Shown one piece after another: positions 7,330 to 17,338 of a DNA stretch of 64,000 nucleotides. The stretch spans positions 124,001 through 188,000 of the forward strand of contig NZ_NPKO01000005.1 of assembly GCF_008329605.1 (NCBI RefSeq), in the 5' to 3' direction. The translations under genes and the position numbers were made by a program. The stretch comes from Mycolicibacterium sp. P9-64 (GTDB lineage: Bacteria; Actinomycetota; Actinomycetes; Mycobacteriales; Mycobacteriaceae). Each line of letters starts with the position of its first letter. Positions within the stretch are counted from its first letter, which is position 1. The notes below the pieces were generated by a model, which was not told where the DNA came from, searched no databases, and saw nothing but the letters and a program-made list of their open reading frames with translations.

Positions 7330-8123
7330 GGTTGTTTGAACCCATCGAGGGCCACGGTTACTCCCGTCGCGATGCCTTCGATGATGATGTCGGATCCTCT
7401 GGCGCCCTCGCTGGTCGGCGCTATGCCGAACGGCAGCGTCATTCCGGGCATGCTGCCGCTGAACGCCTTCAGTACCGCCGCCTGCTTGTCCTCGGGCACC
7501 TCGCGGTCGGCCGTCCCCGCGCCGGTGAGCACGCCGGTGGCGGTGAACACCAGGGTCCTCGACTCGGCGCCCGTCACGGAGAGGTCGACCGAGACGCTGA
7601 CCTTCTCGTCGTAGTCGGCCGCCGCCGGGGTGCCGGTGAACACCAGGCCCTTGCTGGTCGAGATCCCCGACTCGGTGGTGCCGCCGGTGGAGTCGTTGGT
7701 CTCCTTGGGCGGCGCCTCGACCAGTAGGTCCTTGATGCCCATGAAGCGGCCGAAGTGGGTCGAGTCGACGATGATCCGGCTCTCCAGCTTGCCGACCTGC
7801 AGTTTTGCATCGGGTGCGATGAGCCAGGACGTCTCGGCGAGGTCGACGCCGTGCATCGTGGACTCGAGCGACGCCTTACCGACGACGGGGTGCTCGACGG
7901 CGCCGGCGCGGATCTCCACCTCTCGGTACCTGTGGTTGGCGGCTTGGGTGACGAATGGGAAGCCGAGGATGCCAACCCAGGGGTCGAAACTGAGCTCGTT
8001 TGCCGTGCGTACGGAGCGTGCCCAACGATATTCGGCATAGATTGCCGCACCGAAGTCGGCGCCGACGGCGGCCACGACCAGCGACGTCACCGCCGCTAGG
8101 AGACCGATCAGCACCTTGCGCAT
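7326..8123 (-). CDS. lmeA: Mannan chain elongation factor LmeA (DUF2993)
   Basis: 265 residues from ATG 8123. There is a hydrophobic signal/anchor at about 3-30, then the DUF2993 lipid-binding-type domain: WVGILGFPFVTQAANHRYREVEI, a strand-rich middle and a C-terminal IEGIATGVTVAL. LmeA is a periplasmic protein needed to lengthen the mannan backbone of lipomannan/lipoarabinomannan (described for MSMEG_5785/Rv0817c, from memory). The same neighbours flank it here: thiX downstream and glnR divergent upstream. A GTG two codons earlier is an alternative start. Confidence 0.85.
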   Translation of the reverse strand: MRKVLIGLLAAVTSLVVAAVGADFGAAIYAEYRWARSVRTANELSFDPWVGILGFPFVTQAANHRYREVEIRAGAVEHPVVGKASLESTMHGVDLAETSWLIAPDAKLQVGKLESRIIVDSTHFGRFMGIKDLLVEAPPKETNDSTGGTTESGISTSKGLVFTGTPAAADYDEKVSVSVDLSVTGAESRTLVFTATGVLTGAGTADREVPEDKQAAVLKAFSGSMPGMTLPFGIAPTSEGARGSDIIIEGIATGVTVALDGFKQP

Positions 8124-8168
8124 CCGCACATTCTGGCCCACGGGAACCCGTCCTCGACGCTCAGCGCG

Positions 8169-8221
8169 GCTAATTAGCAGGTAGCACGCTATCGTTAGGC
8201 AATCGTTGGTCGGTAACGACC
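8169..8221. promoter_or_regulatory. Divergent lmeA/glnR control region with two palindromes
   Basis: Between the divergent lmeA and glnR genes are a perfect 10-bp palindrome GCTAATTAGC (8169-8178) and a 14-bp one, GGTCG-GTAA-CGACC (8208-8221). TATCGT at about 8190 and TTAGGC nearby could serve as -10 elements. The binding protein is unknown. GlnR itself is a candidate, but the sequence is not the usual GlnR box. Confidence 0.45.
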
Positions 8222-8307
8222 ACGTGTCAGCCATGAAACTGGGCGGTGACCGGACTCCGTCGTCGTGGATGGGGCCGGGCGACCCCCCGGGCGTGCTGGA
8301 GGACTCG

Positions 8308-10058
<1,751 letters not shown>

Positions 10059-10215
10059 TCTCTTCATCTGCGGTTTGCCGTAGTTGCATGCGCCATACCG
10101 TTCGACGCGCGCGTCGGCGATCCCCAGGTTTCCACGGTGGGCGCCTGTTCGTTGCCGATGGGTTGATTGGGCGACGCCGACCGTTGCCGACGGCGGCGTT
10201 CCCCGCCCAGCCCGG

Positions 10216-10270
10216 GTTCATTTGCCGTTCATATTGCAGCGGCTCGTCGTTCATGGTCAGCGCTTAGGTT
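10216..10270 (+). promoter_or_regulatory. RegX3/PhoB-like box and -10 element of pstS
   Basis: GTTCA occurs at 10216, 10227 and 10249, that is, spaced 11 and 22 bases, on one face of the helix, as in actinobacterial Pho boxes (direct GTTCA repeats). TAGGTT at 10265-10270 fits a TANNNT -10 box. The 311-base gap from 10059 to 10369 contains nothing else recognisable. In mycobacteria SenX3-RegX3 turns on pst genes in low phosphate. Confidence 0.65.
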
Positions 10271-10369
10271 TCTCGCCGAGCGGCGACGGATTCGCTCGAC
10301 GCAATGTGTTCCCGTCCACGGTCTGTGCCCGACGGGTGCACCAGCGTCACCTCATCTTGAAGGAGCTAC

Positions 10370-11491
10370 GTGAAGGCCAATCGAACGGGTGCCGTGCTGA
10401 GCCTGGTGGCCGCAAGCACCCTGCTGCTGTCGGCATGCGGTAGTGACAACAATGCCGCACCGGGATCAAGTGCCAGCGGGAGTGCGTCGGCAGCGGCTGG
10501 TGACTGCGGTGGCAAGAAGGCGCTCAAGGCGAGTGGCTCCTCGGCGCAGGCGAACGCGATGACACGCTTCGTCACCGCCTACGAGGCCGACTGCTCCGGC
10601 TACACCCTGAACTACACCTCGAGCGGCTCCGGTGCCGGCGTGTCCGAGTTCGTCGGCGGCCAAACCGATTTCGGTGGCTCGGATTCACCGCTCAACAAGG
10701 ACAAGGGCGAGGTCGACAAGGCTGCGGAGCGCTGTGGCAGCCCGGCGTGGAACCTGCCGACCGTGTTCGGTCCGATCGCCGTCACCTACAACGTGGCGGG
10801 TGTCGACGGACTGGTTCTGGACGGCCCCACCGCGGCCAAGATCTTCAACGGCACCGTCAAGACGTGGGACGCCCCGGAGATCAAGGCGCTGAACGCGGGC
10901 GCGACGCTTCCTGCCGAGCCGATCAACGTGCTGTTCCGTAGCGATGAGTCGGGCACCACCGACAACTTCCAGAAGTACCTCGACGCCGCATCCGACGGCG
11001 CATGGGGCAAGGGTGCGGGCAAGACGTTCGCCGGCGGTGTCGGTGAGGGTGCCAAGGGCAACGAGGGCACGTCGGCGGCCATCAAGAGCACCCCGGGTTC
11101 GATCACCTACAACGAGTGGTCGTTCGCGAAGAGCCAGGGCCTCGCGATTGCGAAGATCGTCACCTCGGCGGGCCCAGAGCCGGTCGAGCTCAACGCCGAG
11201 TCCGCAGGCAAGGCGATCGACGGCGTGAAGATCAAGGGCGAGGGCAACGACCTGGTGCTGGACACCGCGTCGTTCTACAAGCCCACCGAGGCGGGTTCGT
11301 ACCCGATCATGCTCGGGACCTACGAGATCGTCTGCTCGAAGTACGCCGATGCCGACGTGTCCAAGGCAGTGAAGGCGTTCCTGACGTCGGCTCTCGGCAA
11401 CGGCCAGAAGGGCTTGGACGAGAACGGCTACATCCCCGTTCCCGACAAGTTCAAGACGCGGTTGGCCGACGCCGTCAAGGCAATTGCGTAA
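10370..11491 (+). CDS. pstS: Phosphate-binding lipoprotein PstS
   Basis: 373 residues. Lipoprotein signal with lipobox LSAC (acyl Cys23), a Ser/Gly/Ala linker, then the phosphate-binding fold: [30 protein letters not shown] (phosphate loop), [10 protein letters not shown] and [16 protein letters not shown]. It captures inorganic phosphate outside the membrane for PstCAB. The start is GTG 10370, with GAAGGAG 6 bases upstream. It is the first gene of pstSCAB, behind a RegX3-like box, so it should be induced by phosphate starvation. Confidence 0.95.
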   Translation: MKANRTGAVLSLVAASTLLLSACGSDNNAAPGSSASGSASAAAGDCGGKKALKASGSSAQANAMTRFVTAYEADCSGYTLNYTSSGSGAGVSEFVGGQTDFGGSDSPLNKDKGEVDKAAERCGSPAWNLPTVFGPIAVTYNVAGVDGLVLDGPTAAKIFNGTVKTWDAPEIKALNAGATLPAEPINVLFRSDESGTTDNFQKYLDAASDGAWGKGAGKTFAGGVGEGAKGNEGTSAAIKSTPGSITYNEWSFAKSQGLAIAKIVTSAGPEPVELNAESAGKAIDGVKIKGEGNDLVLDTASFYKPTEAGSYPIMLGTYEIVCSKYADADVSKAVKAFLTSALGNGQKGLDENGYIPVPDKFKTRLADAVKAIA

Positions 11492-11504
11492 GTAAACGGA
11501 ACTG

Positions 11505-12554
11505 ATGTCGGTTTCACCAGACTCGACCTCTGTGGGCTCGTCGACACCACCGGCGAGCCCACAGAAGATCGGGGATACTCCGGATATGCCAACGAAACCA
11601 CCACAGGGGCCCACCCTCAAGAGCGGTGACGGTCGTTGGGGAGACCGCGTTTTCAAGTCCATCGCAATCGCCGCGGGCGCCACCATCATCGGCGCGATCG
11701 GCCTCATGGCGCTGTTCTTGCTGATCCGCGCGATCCCGTCGCTTCAAGCAGACAACGCCAACTTCATCACCAGCTCCGAGTTCGTCACCACGGACGCGGA
11801 CAACCTGCGGTTCGGCATCGCCGACCTCTTCAGGGTGACGGTGCTCAGCTCCATCTTCGCGCTCGTGATCGCCGTTCCGATCGCCATCGGGATCGCCGCG
11901 TTCCTGACGAACTACGCGCCGCGCAAGCTGGCAAGGCCGTTCGCCATGCTCGTCGACCTGCTGGCCGCGGTGCCATCGATCGTCTTCGGTCTGTGGGGGA
12001 TCTTCGTGCTTGCGCCGTGGTTGGAACCGCTGGCGAAGTTCCTCAACGACAGCCTTGGTTGGTTCTTCCTGTTCGGCGACGGCAACGTCTCGCTGGCAGG
12101 TGGCGGGACGATCTTTACTGCGGGCGTCGTGCTCGCGGTGATGATCCTGCCGATCATCACCTCGGTGACCCGTGAAGTGTTCAGCCTGACCCCCAAGGGA
12201 CACGTCGAGGCTGCCCAGGCTCTCGGTGCCACGAAGTGGGAAGTGGTCAGGATGACGGTCTTCCCGTACGGCCGCAGCGGAATGATCGCCGGATCGATGC
12301 TCGGCCTTGGGCGTGCCCTCGGTGAGACCATCGCCATCCTGATCATCCTGCGGACGGCCGCGCAGGCAGGGCACTGGTCACTGTTCGACGGTGGCTACAC
12401 GTTCGCATCCAAGATCGCTTCGGCCGCTGCGGAATTCAGCGCGCCGCTGCCAACGGGTGCCTACATTGCGGCGGGCTTCGTGCTCTTCGCGCTGACATTC
12501 ATCGTCAATGCGCTGGCCCGTTTGGCAGCCGGAGGGAGGGTGAGCGGAGGATGA
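11505..12554 (+). CDS. pstC: Phosphate ABC transporter permease PstC
   Basis: 349 residues. A Pro/Ser-rich cytoplasmic N-terminus of about 50 residues precedes six transmembrane helices. The binding-protein-dependent permease (EAA) loop reads [25 protein letters not shown] (about residues 225-250), followed by [12 protein letters not shown]. It forms the phosphate channel with PstA. It starts 13 bases after the pstS stop, and its last four bases overlap the pstA start (ATGA), so the two permeases are translated in step. Confidence 0.95.
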   Translation: MSVSPDSTSVGSSTPPASPQKIGDTPDMPTKPPQGPTLKSGDGRWGDRVFKSIAIAAGATIIGAIGLMALFLLIRAIPSLQADNANFITSSEFVTTDADNLRFGIADLFRVTVLSSIFALVIAVPIAIGIAAFLTNYAPRKLARPFAMLVDLLAAVPSIVFGLWGIFVLAPWLEPLAKFLNDSLGWFFLFGDGNVSLAGGGTIFTAGVVLAVMILPIITSVTREVFSLTPKGHVEAAQALGATKWEVVRMTVFPYGRSGMIAGSMLGLGRALGETIAILIILRTAAQAGHWSLFDGGYTFASKIASAAAEFSAPLPTGAYIAAGFVLFALTFIVNALARLAAGGRVSGG

Positions 12555-13456
12555 CCGACACCACGCTCGACCGCTTGGTCAAGTCGCCGACTTTTCACCC
12601 GACCAGCGCCGCCCGCAAGCTCAAGAACAACGTCGCCACGATCCTGTTCGGTGCGTCGTTCGTCATCGCCATGATCCCGCTGGGGTGGCTGCTGTACACC
12701 GTGCTCTCGCGGGGGTTCCAGGCGATCATTTCGTCGACGTGGTGGAGTCGTTCGCTCGCAGGAGTGCTGCCCGAGCAGTTCAACGGCGGTGTCTACCACG
12801 CGATCTACGGCACGATCATCCAGGCGTTGATCGCGGCCGTGCTGGCGGTGCCGTTGGGTGTCATGGCGGCCGTCTACCTGGTCGAGTACGGCCGCGGCCG
12901 GTTCGCGAAGGTGACGACGTTCATGGTCGACATCCTGGCTGGCGTGCCATCGATCGTGGCCGCGTTGTTCATCTTCGCGTTGTGGATCGCCACGCTGGGG
13001 TTCGAGCAGAGCGCGTTCGCGGTGTCGTTGGCACTGGTGCTCTTGATGCTGCCCGTCGTGGTGCGCAACACCGAAGAGATGCTGAAGTTGGTGCCCGACG
13101 AACTGCGTGAGGCGTCGTATGCGCTTGGGATTCCGAAGTGGAAGACCATCGTGCGCATCGTGGTTCCCACTGCGCTTCCCGGCATCATCAGTGGCATCCT
13201 GCTGTCGCTTGCCAGAGTGATGGGCGAGACGGCCCCGGTGCTGGTGCTCGTCGGCTATGCCAGGTCGATCAATTACAACGCCTTCGAAGGCAACATGGCG
13301 TCGCTGCCGCTGTTGGTCTACACGGAGTTGACCAACCCAGAAGCCGCTGGGCGACTGCGGGTCTGGGGCGCTGCGCTCACGCTGATCCTTCTGGTTGCGG
13401 CGTTGTACCTAGCGGCCGCTGTGGTAATCCGGCTGCTCAACCGAAATCGCGTGTAG
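12551..13456 (+). CDS. pstA: Phosphate ABC transporter permease PstA
   Basis: 301 residues, six transmembrane helices, the permease EAA loop [26 protein letters not shown] (about 180-205) and the conserved [11 protein letters not shown] segment that follows. It pairs with PstC in the membrane. It overlaps pstC by four bases and ends 15 bases before pstB, so a single transcript is expected. The N-terminus is shorter than that of PstC and hydrophobic from about residue 30. Confidence 0.95.
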   Translation: MTDTTLDRLVKSPTFHPTSAARKLKNNVATILFGASFVIAMIPLGWLLYTVLSRGFQAIISSTWWSRSLAGVLPEQFNGGVYHAIYGTIIQALIAAVLAVPLGVMAAVYLVEYGRGRFAKVTTFMVDILAGVPSIVAALFIFALWIATLGFEQSAFAVSLALVLLMLPVVVRNTEEMLKLVPDELREASYALGIPKWKTIVRIVVPTALPGIISGILLSLARVMGETAPVLVLVGYARSINYNAFEGNMASLPLLVYTELTNPEAAGRLRVWGAALTLILLVAALYLAAAVVIRLLNRNRV

Positions 13457-13471
13457 GACTTAGGAGCTGAT

Positions 13472-14248
13472 ATGGCCAAGCGCTTGGATCTCAAGGATCT
13501 GAACATCTACTACGGCTCGTTTCACGCGGTTGCGGATGTGTCGCTGTCGGTGGCACCCCGTAGCGTGACGGCCTTCATCGGGCCGTCGGGCTGCGGTAAG
13601 TCCACCGTGCTGCGCACCCTGAACCGGATGCACGAGGTGCTCCCCGGCGCGAGGGTTCAGGGTTCGGTGCTGCTCGACGGCGAGGACATCTACGGCGCGG
13701 GCATCGACCCCGTCAGTGTGCGCAAGACCATCGGCATGGTGTTCCAGCGTCCCAACCCGTTCCCGACGATGTCCATCAAGGACAACGTGGTGGCCGGGCT
13801 GAGGCTGCAGGGCGTGCGGAACAAGAAGACGCTCGACGAGACCGCAGAGCGTTCACTCAAGGGCGCCAACTTGTGGAACGAGGTCAAGGACCGGTTGGAC
13901 AAGCCCGGTGGCGGGTTGTCCGGCGGTCAGCAGCAGCGGTTGTGCATCGCCAGGGCGATCGCCGTGCAACCCGACGTGCTGTTGATGGACGAGCCGTGTT
14001 CGGCGCTCGATCCGATCTCCACGTTGGCGATCGAGGATCTGATGTCCGAGCTGAAGCAGGACTACACGATCGTCATCGTCACCCACAACATGCAGCAGGC
14101 CGCGCGGGTGAGCGATCAGACGGGGTTCTTCAACCTCGAGGCGACGGGCAAGCCCGGCCGGTTGGTGGAGATCGACGACACCGAGAAGATCTTCTCCAAC
14201 CCGACCCAGAAGGCGACGGAAGACTACATTTCGGGACGCTTCGGCTGA
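13472..14248 (+). CDS. pstB: Phosphate ABC transporter ATPase PstB (PhoT)
   Basis: 258 residues, the family length. Walker [10 protein letters not shown] at residues 37-45, the Q-loop in [14 protein letters not shown] signature LSGGQQQR at about 150, Walker [13 protein letters not shown] at about 170 and switch His in IVTHNMQQ. It powers phosphate import by PstCA. The Mtb orthologue is PhoT (Rv0820). A GGAGCT ribosome site precedes ATG 13472. It ends the pst operon. A 16-bp palindrome follows at 14265. Confidence 0.95.
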   Translation: MAKRLDLKDLNIYYGSFHAVADVSLSVAPRSVTAFIGPSGCGKSTVLRTLNRMHEVLPGARVQGSVLLDGEDIYGAGIDPVSVRKTIGMVFQRPNPFPTMSIKDNVVAGLRLQGVRNKKTLDETAERSLKGANLWNEVKDRLDKPGGGLSGGQQQRLCIARAIAVQPDVLLMDEPCSALDPISTLAIEDLMSELKQDYTIVIVTHNMQQAARVSDQTGFFNLEATGKPGRLVEIDDTEKIFSNPTQKATEDYISGRFG

Positions 14249-14264
14249 CTCGTCGGGGTCTCAC

Positions 14265-14280
14265 GTGCGCACGTGCGCAC
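14265..14280. promoter_or_regulatory. 16-bp perfect palindrome between pstB and the winged-helix gene
   Basis: Two tandem copies of the self-complementary 8-mer GTGCGCAC make a 16-bp palindrome, 28 bases upstream of the TTG start of the next gene. It is likely an operator, less likely a terminator because there is no loop. Confidence 0.5.
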
Positions 14281-14307
14281 GGTTAGGGAGAGAGGCGGTC
14301 AACGAGC

Positions 14308-14994
14308 TTGACCACCGAATCGAGCAGTCTCGTTGTCGTCGAAGCCATTTCGAAGGTGGCGGCCGCGCTCATCGAGGCTGCGGCGCTGATCGGGATCGAG
14401 ACGACGTGGTGTCGCGACGGTGCCGATGCGTTGCTGGCGGTTGGCGCCCACCCACCTAGTGCCCTGGTGGTCGCCGCTCGCACCGAGGCCGTCAGTGCGG
14501 CGCGGATCTCCGCGGCGGTGCGCAACCGGTGGAGCCTGCCCATCTTGGTGGGCGCTGCGCCGGGGGAGGAGGAGCTCGCCCGCGAAGCGCTGGCGGTCGG
14601 CGCGTCCGCGGTCATCGTCCGGCCGTACGACATCGCAGCGATTGCACCGTTTGCGCTGAACTCGAACGGTAGACAGCCGGAGGAGTCCGGTCTCTTCGTC
14701 GCGGGTCCGATTCGCGTCGACCGGCGCGGCTACGAGACCAAGGTGGGCGACCGCTACGTCGAACTGACACAGCGTGAACTGGAGCTGCTGATCTTCCTGA
14801 TCGTGAACCAGGGCACGGTGACCAGCACCGAAGAGATCAGTCAGGCGGTGTGGGGACACCCGGCGGAGACCAATACCGTTGCGGTGCACGTCAAACGGCT
14901 CCGCCAGAAGCTCGGGGCCGACCCCGAGCACGGCGAGTACATTCGCACGGTCCGCGGGGCCGGGTACCGGCTGGCCCCCTCCATCTGCGCCTAG
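14308..14994 (+). CDS. Winged-helix regulator with a degenerate receiver domain
   Basis: 228 residues. The C-terminal half is an OmpR-type DNA-binding domain (LTQRELELLIFLIVNQG, NTVAVHVKRLRQKLG, IRTVRGAGYRLAP). The N-terminal 115 residues have a receiver-like alternation, but the place of the phosphorylated Asp reads SALVVAART, with no acidic residue, and no acidic pair opens the domain. It therefore probably works without phosphorylation, as GlnR-like and atypical regulators do. The start is TTG 14308. It follows pstB by 60 bases and could be co-transcribed with the phosphate genes. Its last four bases overlap the convergent oxidoreductase gene. Confidence 0.75.
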   Translation: MTTESSSLVVVEAISKVAAALIEAAALIGIETTWCRDGADALLAVGAHPPSALVVAARTEAVSAARISAAVRNRWSLPILVGAAPGEEELAREALAVGASAVIVRPYDIAAIAPFALNSNGRQPEESGLFVAGPIRVDRRGYETKVGDRYVELTQRELELLIFLIVNQGTVTSTEEISQAVWGHPAETNTVAVHVKRLRQKLGADPEHGEYIRTVRGAGYRLAPSICA

Positions 14995-15962
14995 GGCGTG
15001 AGCACGACCCGGGTGCCCGACGGCTCGACGGTCGTCCAGACCGTTTCGACGTCGGCCAGCGGCCGCGCCTGGGTGCGCAGGTGCAGATCACCGGAGGCGA
15101 CCATGGCGAACAGCCTCGGCAGGGCCTCGGTGCGGGTCCTGGCAAGGACGTCCGGCGGCACGCTGCCAAACCCGATGCCGGACATGGTGATGGCGGTGCT
15201 GCGCAGGATGCCCGCGTCCAGGCTCATCGTGGGACCGGCCATCGAACCGATCTGAACGAATCGGGTGGCGTGGTAGGCCGCCAGCCGTCCGGACAGCGCA
15301 GCGAGCACCTGTTGGGCCGGCTCGCCCCAGAGGTAGTCCAGCACGGCGTCGAATGGGCGCTCGGCGTGCATGGCCGCCACGCGGTCACCGAGATCCCCGG
15401 CGCCGAGGGCGATGGCGTCGTCGGCACCCGCTGTGTCTTGCAACCACTGCAGGCGTGCGGTGTCGCGGCCGACCACCGCCACCCGGCCCGCGCCGAAGAC
15501 GGACTTGGCCAGTTGGACGGCGATGGACCCGGTGACGCCGGTCGCGCCGAGTACCAGCACGTGATCGCCGGGGCTGACGTTCGCCGCGTGTTCGAGGGAC
15601 ATCCACGCCGAAGTGCCGGGATTGGGGATGGCGGCCGCGGTCACCGAGTCGATGCCGTCGGGTAGTTCGACCACGGCGTTCGGATCGGCAAGCGTCCGTT
15701 CGGCCATCAAGCCGTAGCGCGTCAGCGCACCTGCGTAGGCACGTCGACCGTCGTCGAAGCGGACCACGCCGTCGATGCCGGGAATCGCGGGCAGTTGAAT
15801 CATCTTGCTGGCGTAGTGCTTTCCAGAGACGACGCCGCGGGTGATGTTGGTCAGTGCGGAAGCCTCGACGGCGGCTACGACCGTGCCCTCGCTCGGCTCG
15901 GGCTCGGGGTGATCGGCGTAGACCGGTGCGTTGCCCCACTCGTTGACTATGGCGGCCTTCAT
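14991..15962 (-). CDS. Zinc-independent MDR-type alcohol dehydrogenase / quinone oxidoreductase
   Basis: 323 residues of the medium-chain dehydrogenase/reductase fold. It has a GroES-like N-terminal half (MKAAIVNEWGNAPVY, PGIDGVV) and a Rossmann half with VLVLGATGVTGSIAVQLAK (about 140-158, dinucleotide-binding GxGxxG variant GATGVTG). Catalytic zinc ligands (Cys/His) are absent, as in quinone oxidoreductases that use NADPH. The start is ATG 15962. It is divergent from the MarR gene and separated from it by a palindrome-rich region, so repression by that MarR protein is the simplest model. The substrate is unknown. Confidence 0.82.
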   Translation of the reverse strand: MKAAIVNEWGNAPVYADHPEPEPSEGTVVAAVEASALTNITRGVVSGKHYASKMIQLPAIPGIDGVVRFDDGRRAYAGALTRYGLMAERTLADPNAVVELPDGIDSVTAAAIPNPGTSAWMSLEHAANVSPGDHVLVLGATGVTGSIAVQLAKSVFGAGRVAVVGRDTARLQWLQDTAGADDAIALGAGDLGDRVAAMHAERPFDAVLDYLWGEPAQQVLAALSGRLAAYHATRFVQIGSMAGPTMSLDAGILRSTAITMSGIGFGSVPPDVLARTRTEALPRLFAMVASGDLHLRTQARPLADVETVWTTVEPSGTRVVLTP

Positions 15963-15976
15963 GGCACATCCCTTCG

Positions 15977-16052
15977 TTTCTCAAGAAATGGTTTCTATGG
16001 AAACAAAGTACCCAGGCCAGGCCGCCGTGACAAGATGGTTTCCGTGAAAACC
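15977..16052. promoter_or_regulatory. Divergent operator region with repeated GTTTC palindromes
   Basis: Contains TTTCTCAAGAAA (15977-15988), GTTTC-TATG-GAAAC (15991-16004) and GGTTTCCGTGAAAACC (16037-16052, overlapping the start of the MarR gene). Three related palindromes between a MarR gene and its divergent partner look like an autoregulated operator cluster. Confidence 0.65.
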
Positions 16053-16562
16053 AAATCGGCGCTCATTGCGGACATCAACGAGCTGGTCGGCGCCTTGGGG
16101 GACAAGTTCGACAACGACGAGGATGGCGACGCCGAGCGCGACTTCGTCGTGGCGCGCTGCCCCAAGCGGTTGGAGCAGGTCATCCGGTCGACGCCCACGC
16201 TGTCGGTGCACCTGCTCGCCGTCATCGCCGAAGGGCCGGTCAGCGTCGTCGGACTGGCCGCGCGGTCGGGTCAGCTGAAGGGCACCGTGTCCAAGCACGT
16301 GCAACGGCTGGTCGACGCGGGCTTGGTGGCGCGCACGCCCATCCCCGGCAACCGCAAGGAGATCGAGCTCAACCCCACCGCCGACGGCGAGCTCGTCGCC
16401 GACGCCCACCTGCGGCTGCACGAGGAGATGGCACTCGGGATGCACGACTTCCTGCAGCGCTACAGCACCACCGAGCTGAAGGTGCTCGCCAAGGTGCTGC
16501 AGGACCTGCAGGCGGCCAAGAAGGTCGGTGTGCGCATCGCCGTCGAGGACGCCGGGGAATAG
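16035..16562 (+). CDS. MarR-family winged-helix regulator
   Basis: 175 residues from ATG 16035 (a GTG at 16044 is the alternative). The core reads PTLSVHLLAVIAEGPVSVVGLAARSG, then KGTVSKHVQRLVDAGLVARTPIPGNRKEIEL, the recognition helix and wing of a MarR protein (about residues 70-115). C-terminal helices form the dimer interface. It is divergent from the MDR oxidoreductase, and the palindromes between them overlap its own start, so autorepression is likely. It ends 16 bases before the convergent phoU gene. Confidence 0.83.
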   Translation: MVSVKTKSALIADINELVGALGDKFDNDEDGDAERDFVVARCPKRLEQVIRSTPTLSVHLLAVIAEGPVSVVGLAARSGQLKGTVSKHVQRLVDAGLVARTPIPGNRKEIELNPTADGELVADAHLRLHEEMALGMHDFLQRYSTTELKVLAKVLQDLQAAKKVGVRIAVEDAGE

Positions 16563-16578
16563 CGCCGCCCCTGACCCA

Positions 16579-17247
16579 TCACAGGGGAGTGGGGACGTCC
16601 TCTTCCTCGGGGAACTGGCCGGTGACCTGGAAGATGATCCGCCGGGCGACTTCCACCGCGTGGTCGGCGAACCGCTCGTAGAAACGGCTCAGCAACGTCA
16701 CGTCGACGGCGGCGGTCACGCCGTGCTTCCACTCCCTGTCCATCAATACGTTGAACAGGTGCCGGTGCAGGTCGTCCATCGCGTCGTCTTCTTCGCGAAT
16801 CCTGGCGGCCTTCTCCGGATCCCTGGTCACCAGCACTTCTTGCGCACTGTTGCCCAATTCCACGGCGACCCGGCCCATTTCGGCGAAGTAGCCGTTTACC
16901 TCTTCGGGCAGCGCGTGCTGCGGGTGGCGCCGGCGGGCAATCTTGGCGACGTGCAGTGCCAGCGCGCCCATGCGGTCGACGTCGGCGACGATCTGAATCG
17001 AGCTGACGATCGCCCGCAGATCGCCTGCCACCGGTGCCTGCAGAGCCAGCAACACGAACGCGGCTTCTTCGGCGCGCGTGCTCATGGAGGCGATCTGCTC
17101 GTGATCGGTGATGACCTGCTCGGCGAGCGCCAGATCGGCCTGCAGCAGGGCCTGGGTGGCGCGCTCCATGGCGCCGCCAGCCAGCCCGCACATTTCGCCG
17201 AGCTGATCCGTCAGGGCGGTCAGTTGCTCGTGGTAAGCGGTACGCAT
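16579..17247 (-). CDS. phoU: Phosphate signalling protein PhoU (PhoY2)
   Basis: 222 residues, all-helical, with the two three-helix PhoU repeats: [20 protein letters not shown] at about residue 35 and [29 protein letters not shown] at about 130. The metal-binding E/DxxxD signatures are visible in [21 protein letters not shown] and [15 protein letters not shown]. It links Pst transport to SenX3-RegX3 signalling and in M. tuberculosis affects persister formation. The orthologue Rv0821c sits at the same place beside phoT. The start is ATG 17247. Confidence 0.92.
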   Translation of the reverse strand: MRTAYHEQLTALTDQLGEMCGLAGGAMERATQALLQADLALAEQVITDHEQIASMSTRAEEAAFVLLALQAPVAGDLRAIVSSIQIVADVDRMGALALHVAKIARRRHPQHALPEEVNGYFAEMGRVAVELGNSAQEVLVTRDPEKAARIREEDDAMDDLHRHLFNVLMDREWKHGVTAAVDVTLLSRFYERFADHAVEVARRIIFQVTGQFPEEEDVPTPL

Positions 17248-17338
17248 GCGCCAAGCCTACGGTCTGGGCGTCCGATCGGTCACGTCGTCGAGGGTGAACG
17301 AAAGGTGAATGCCACCTGCCGCGATGACGTTCCCGAGG

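Noticed and set aside
8206..8307. N-terminal extension of GlnR from TTG 8206
   Set aside because: No ribosome site, poor conservation with known GlnR and it runs through the palindromic control region. TTG 8308 has GGAGGA.
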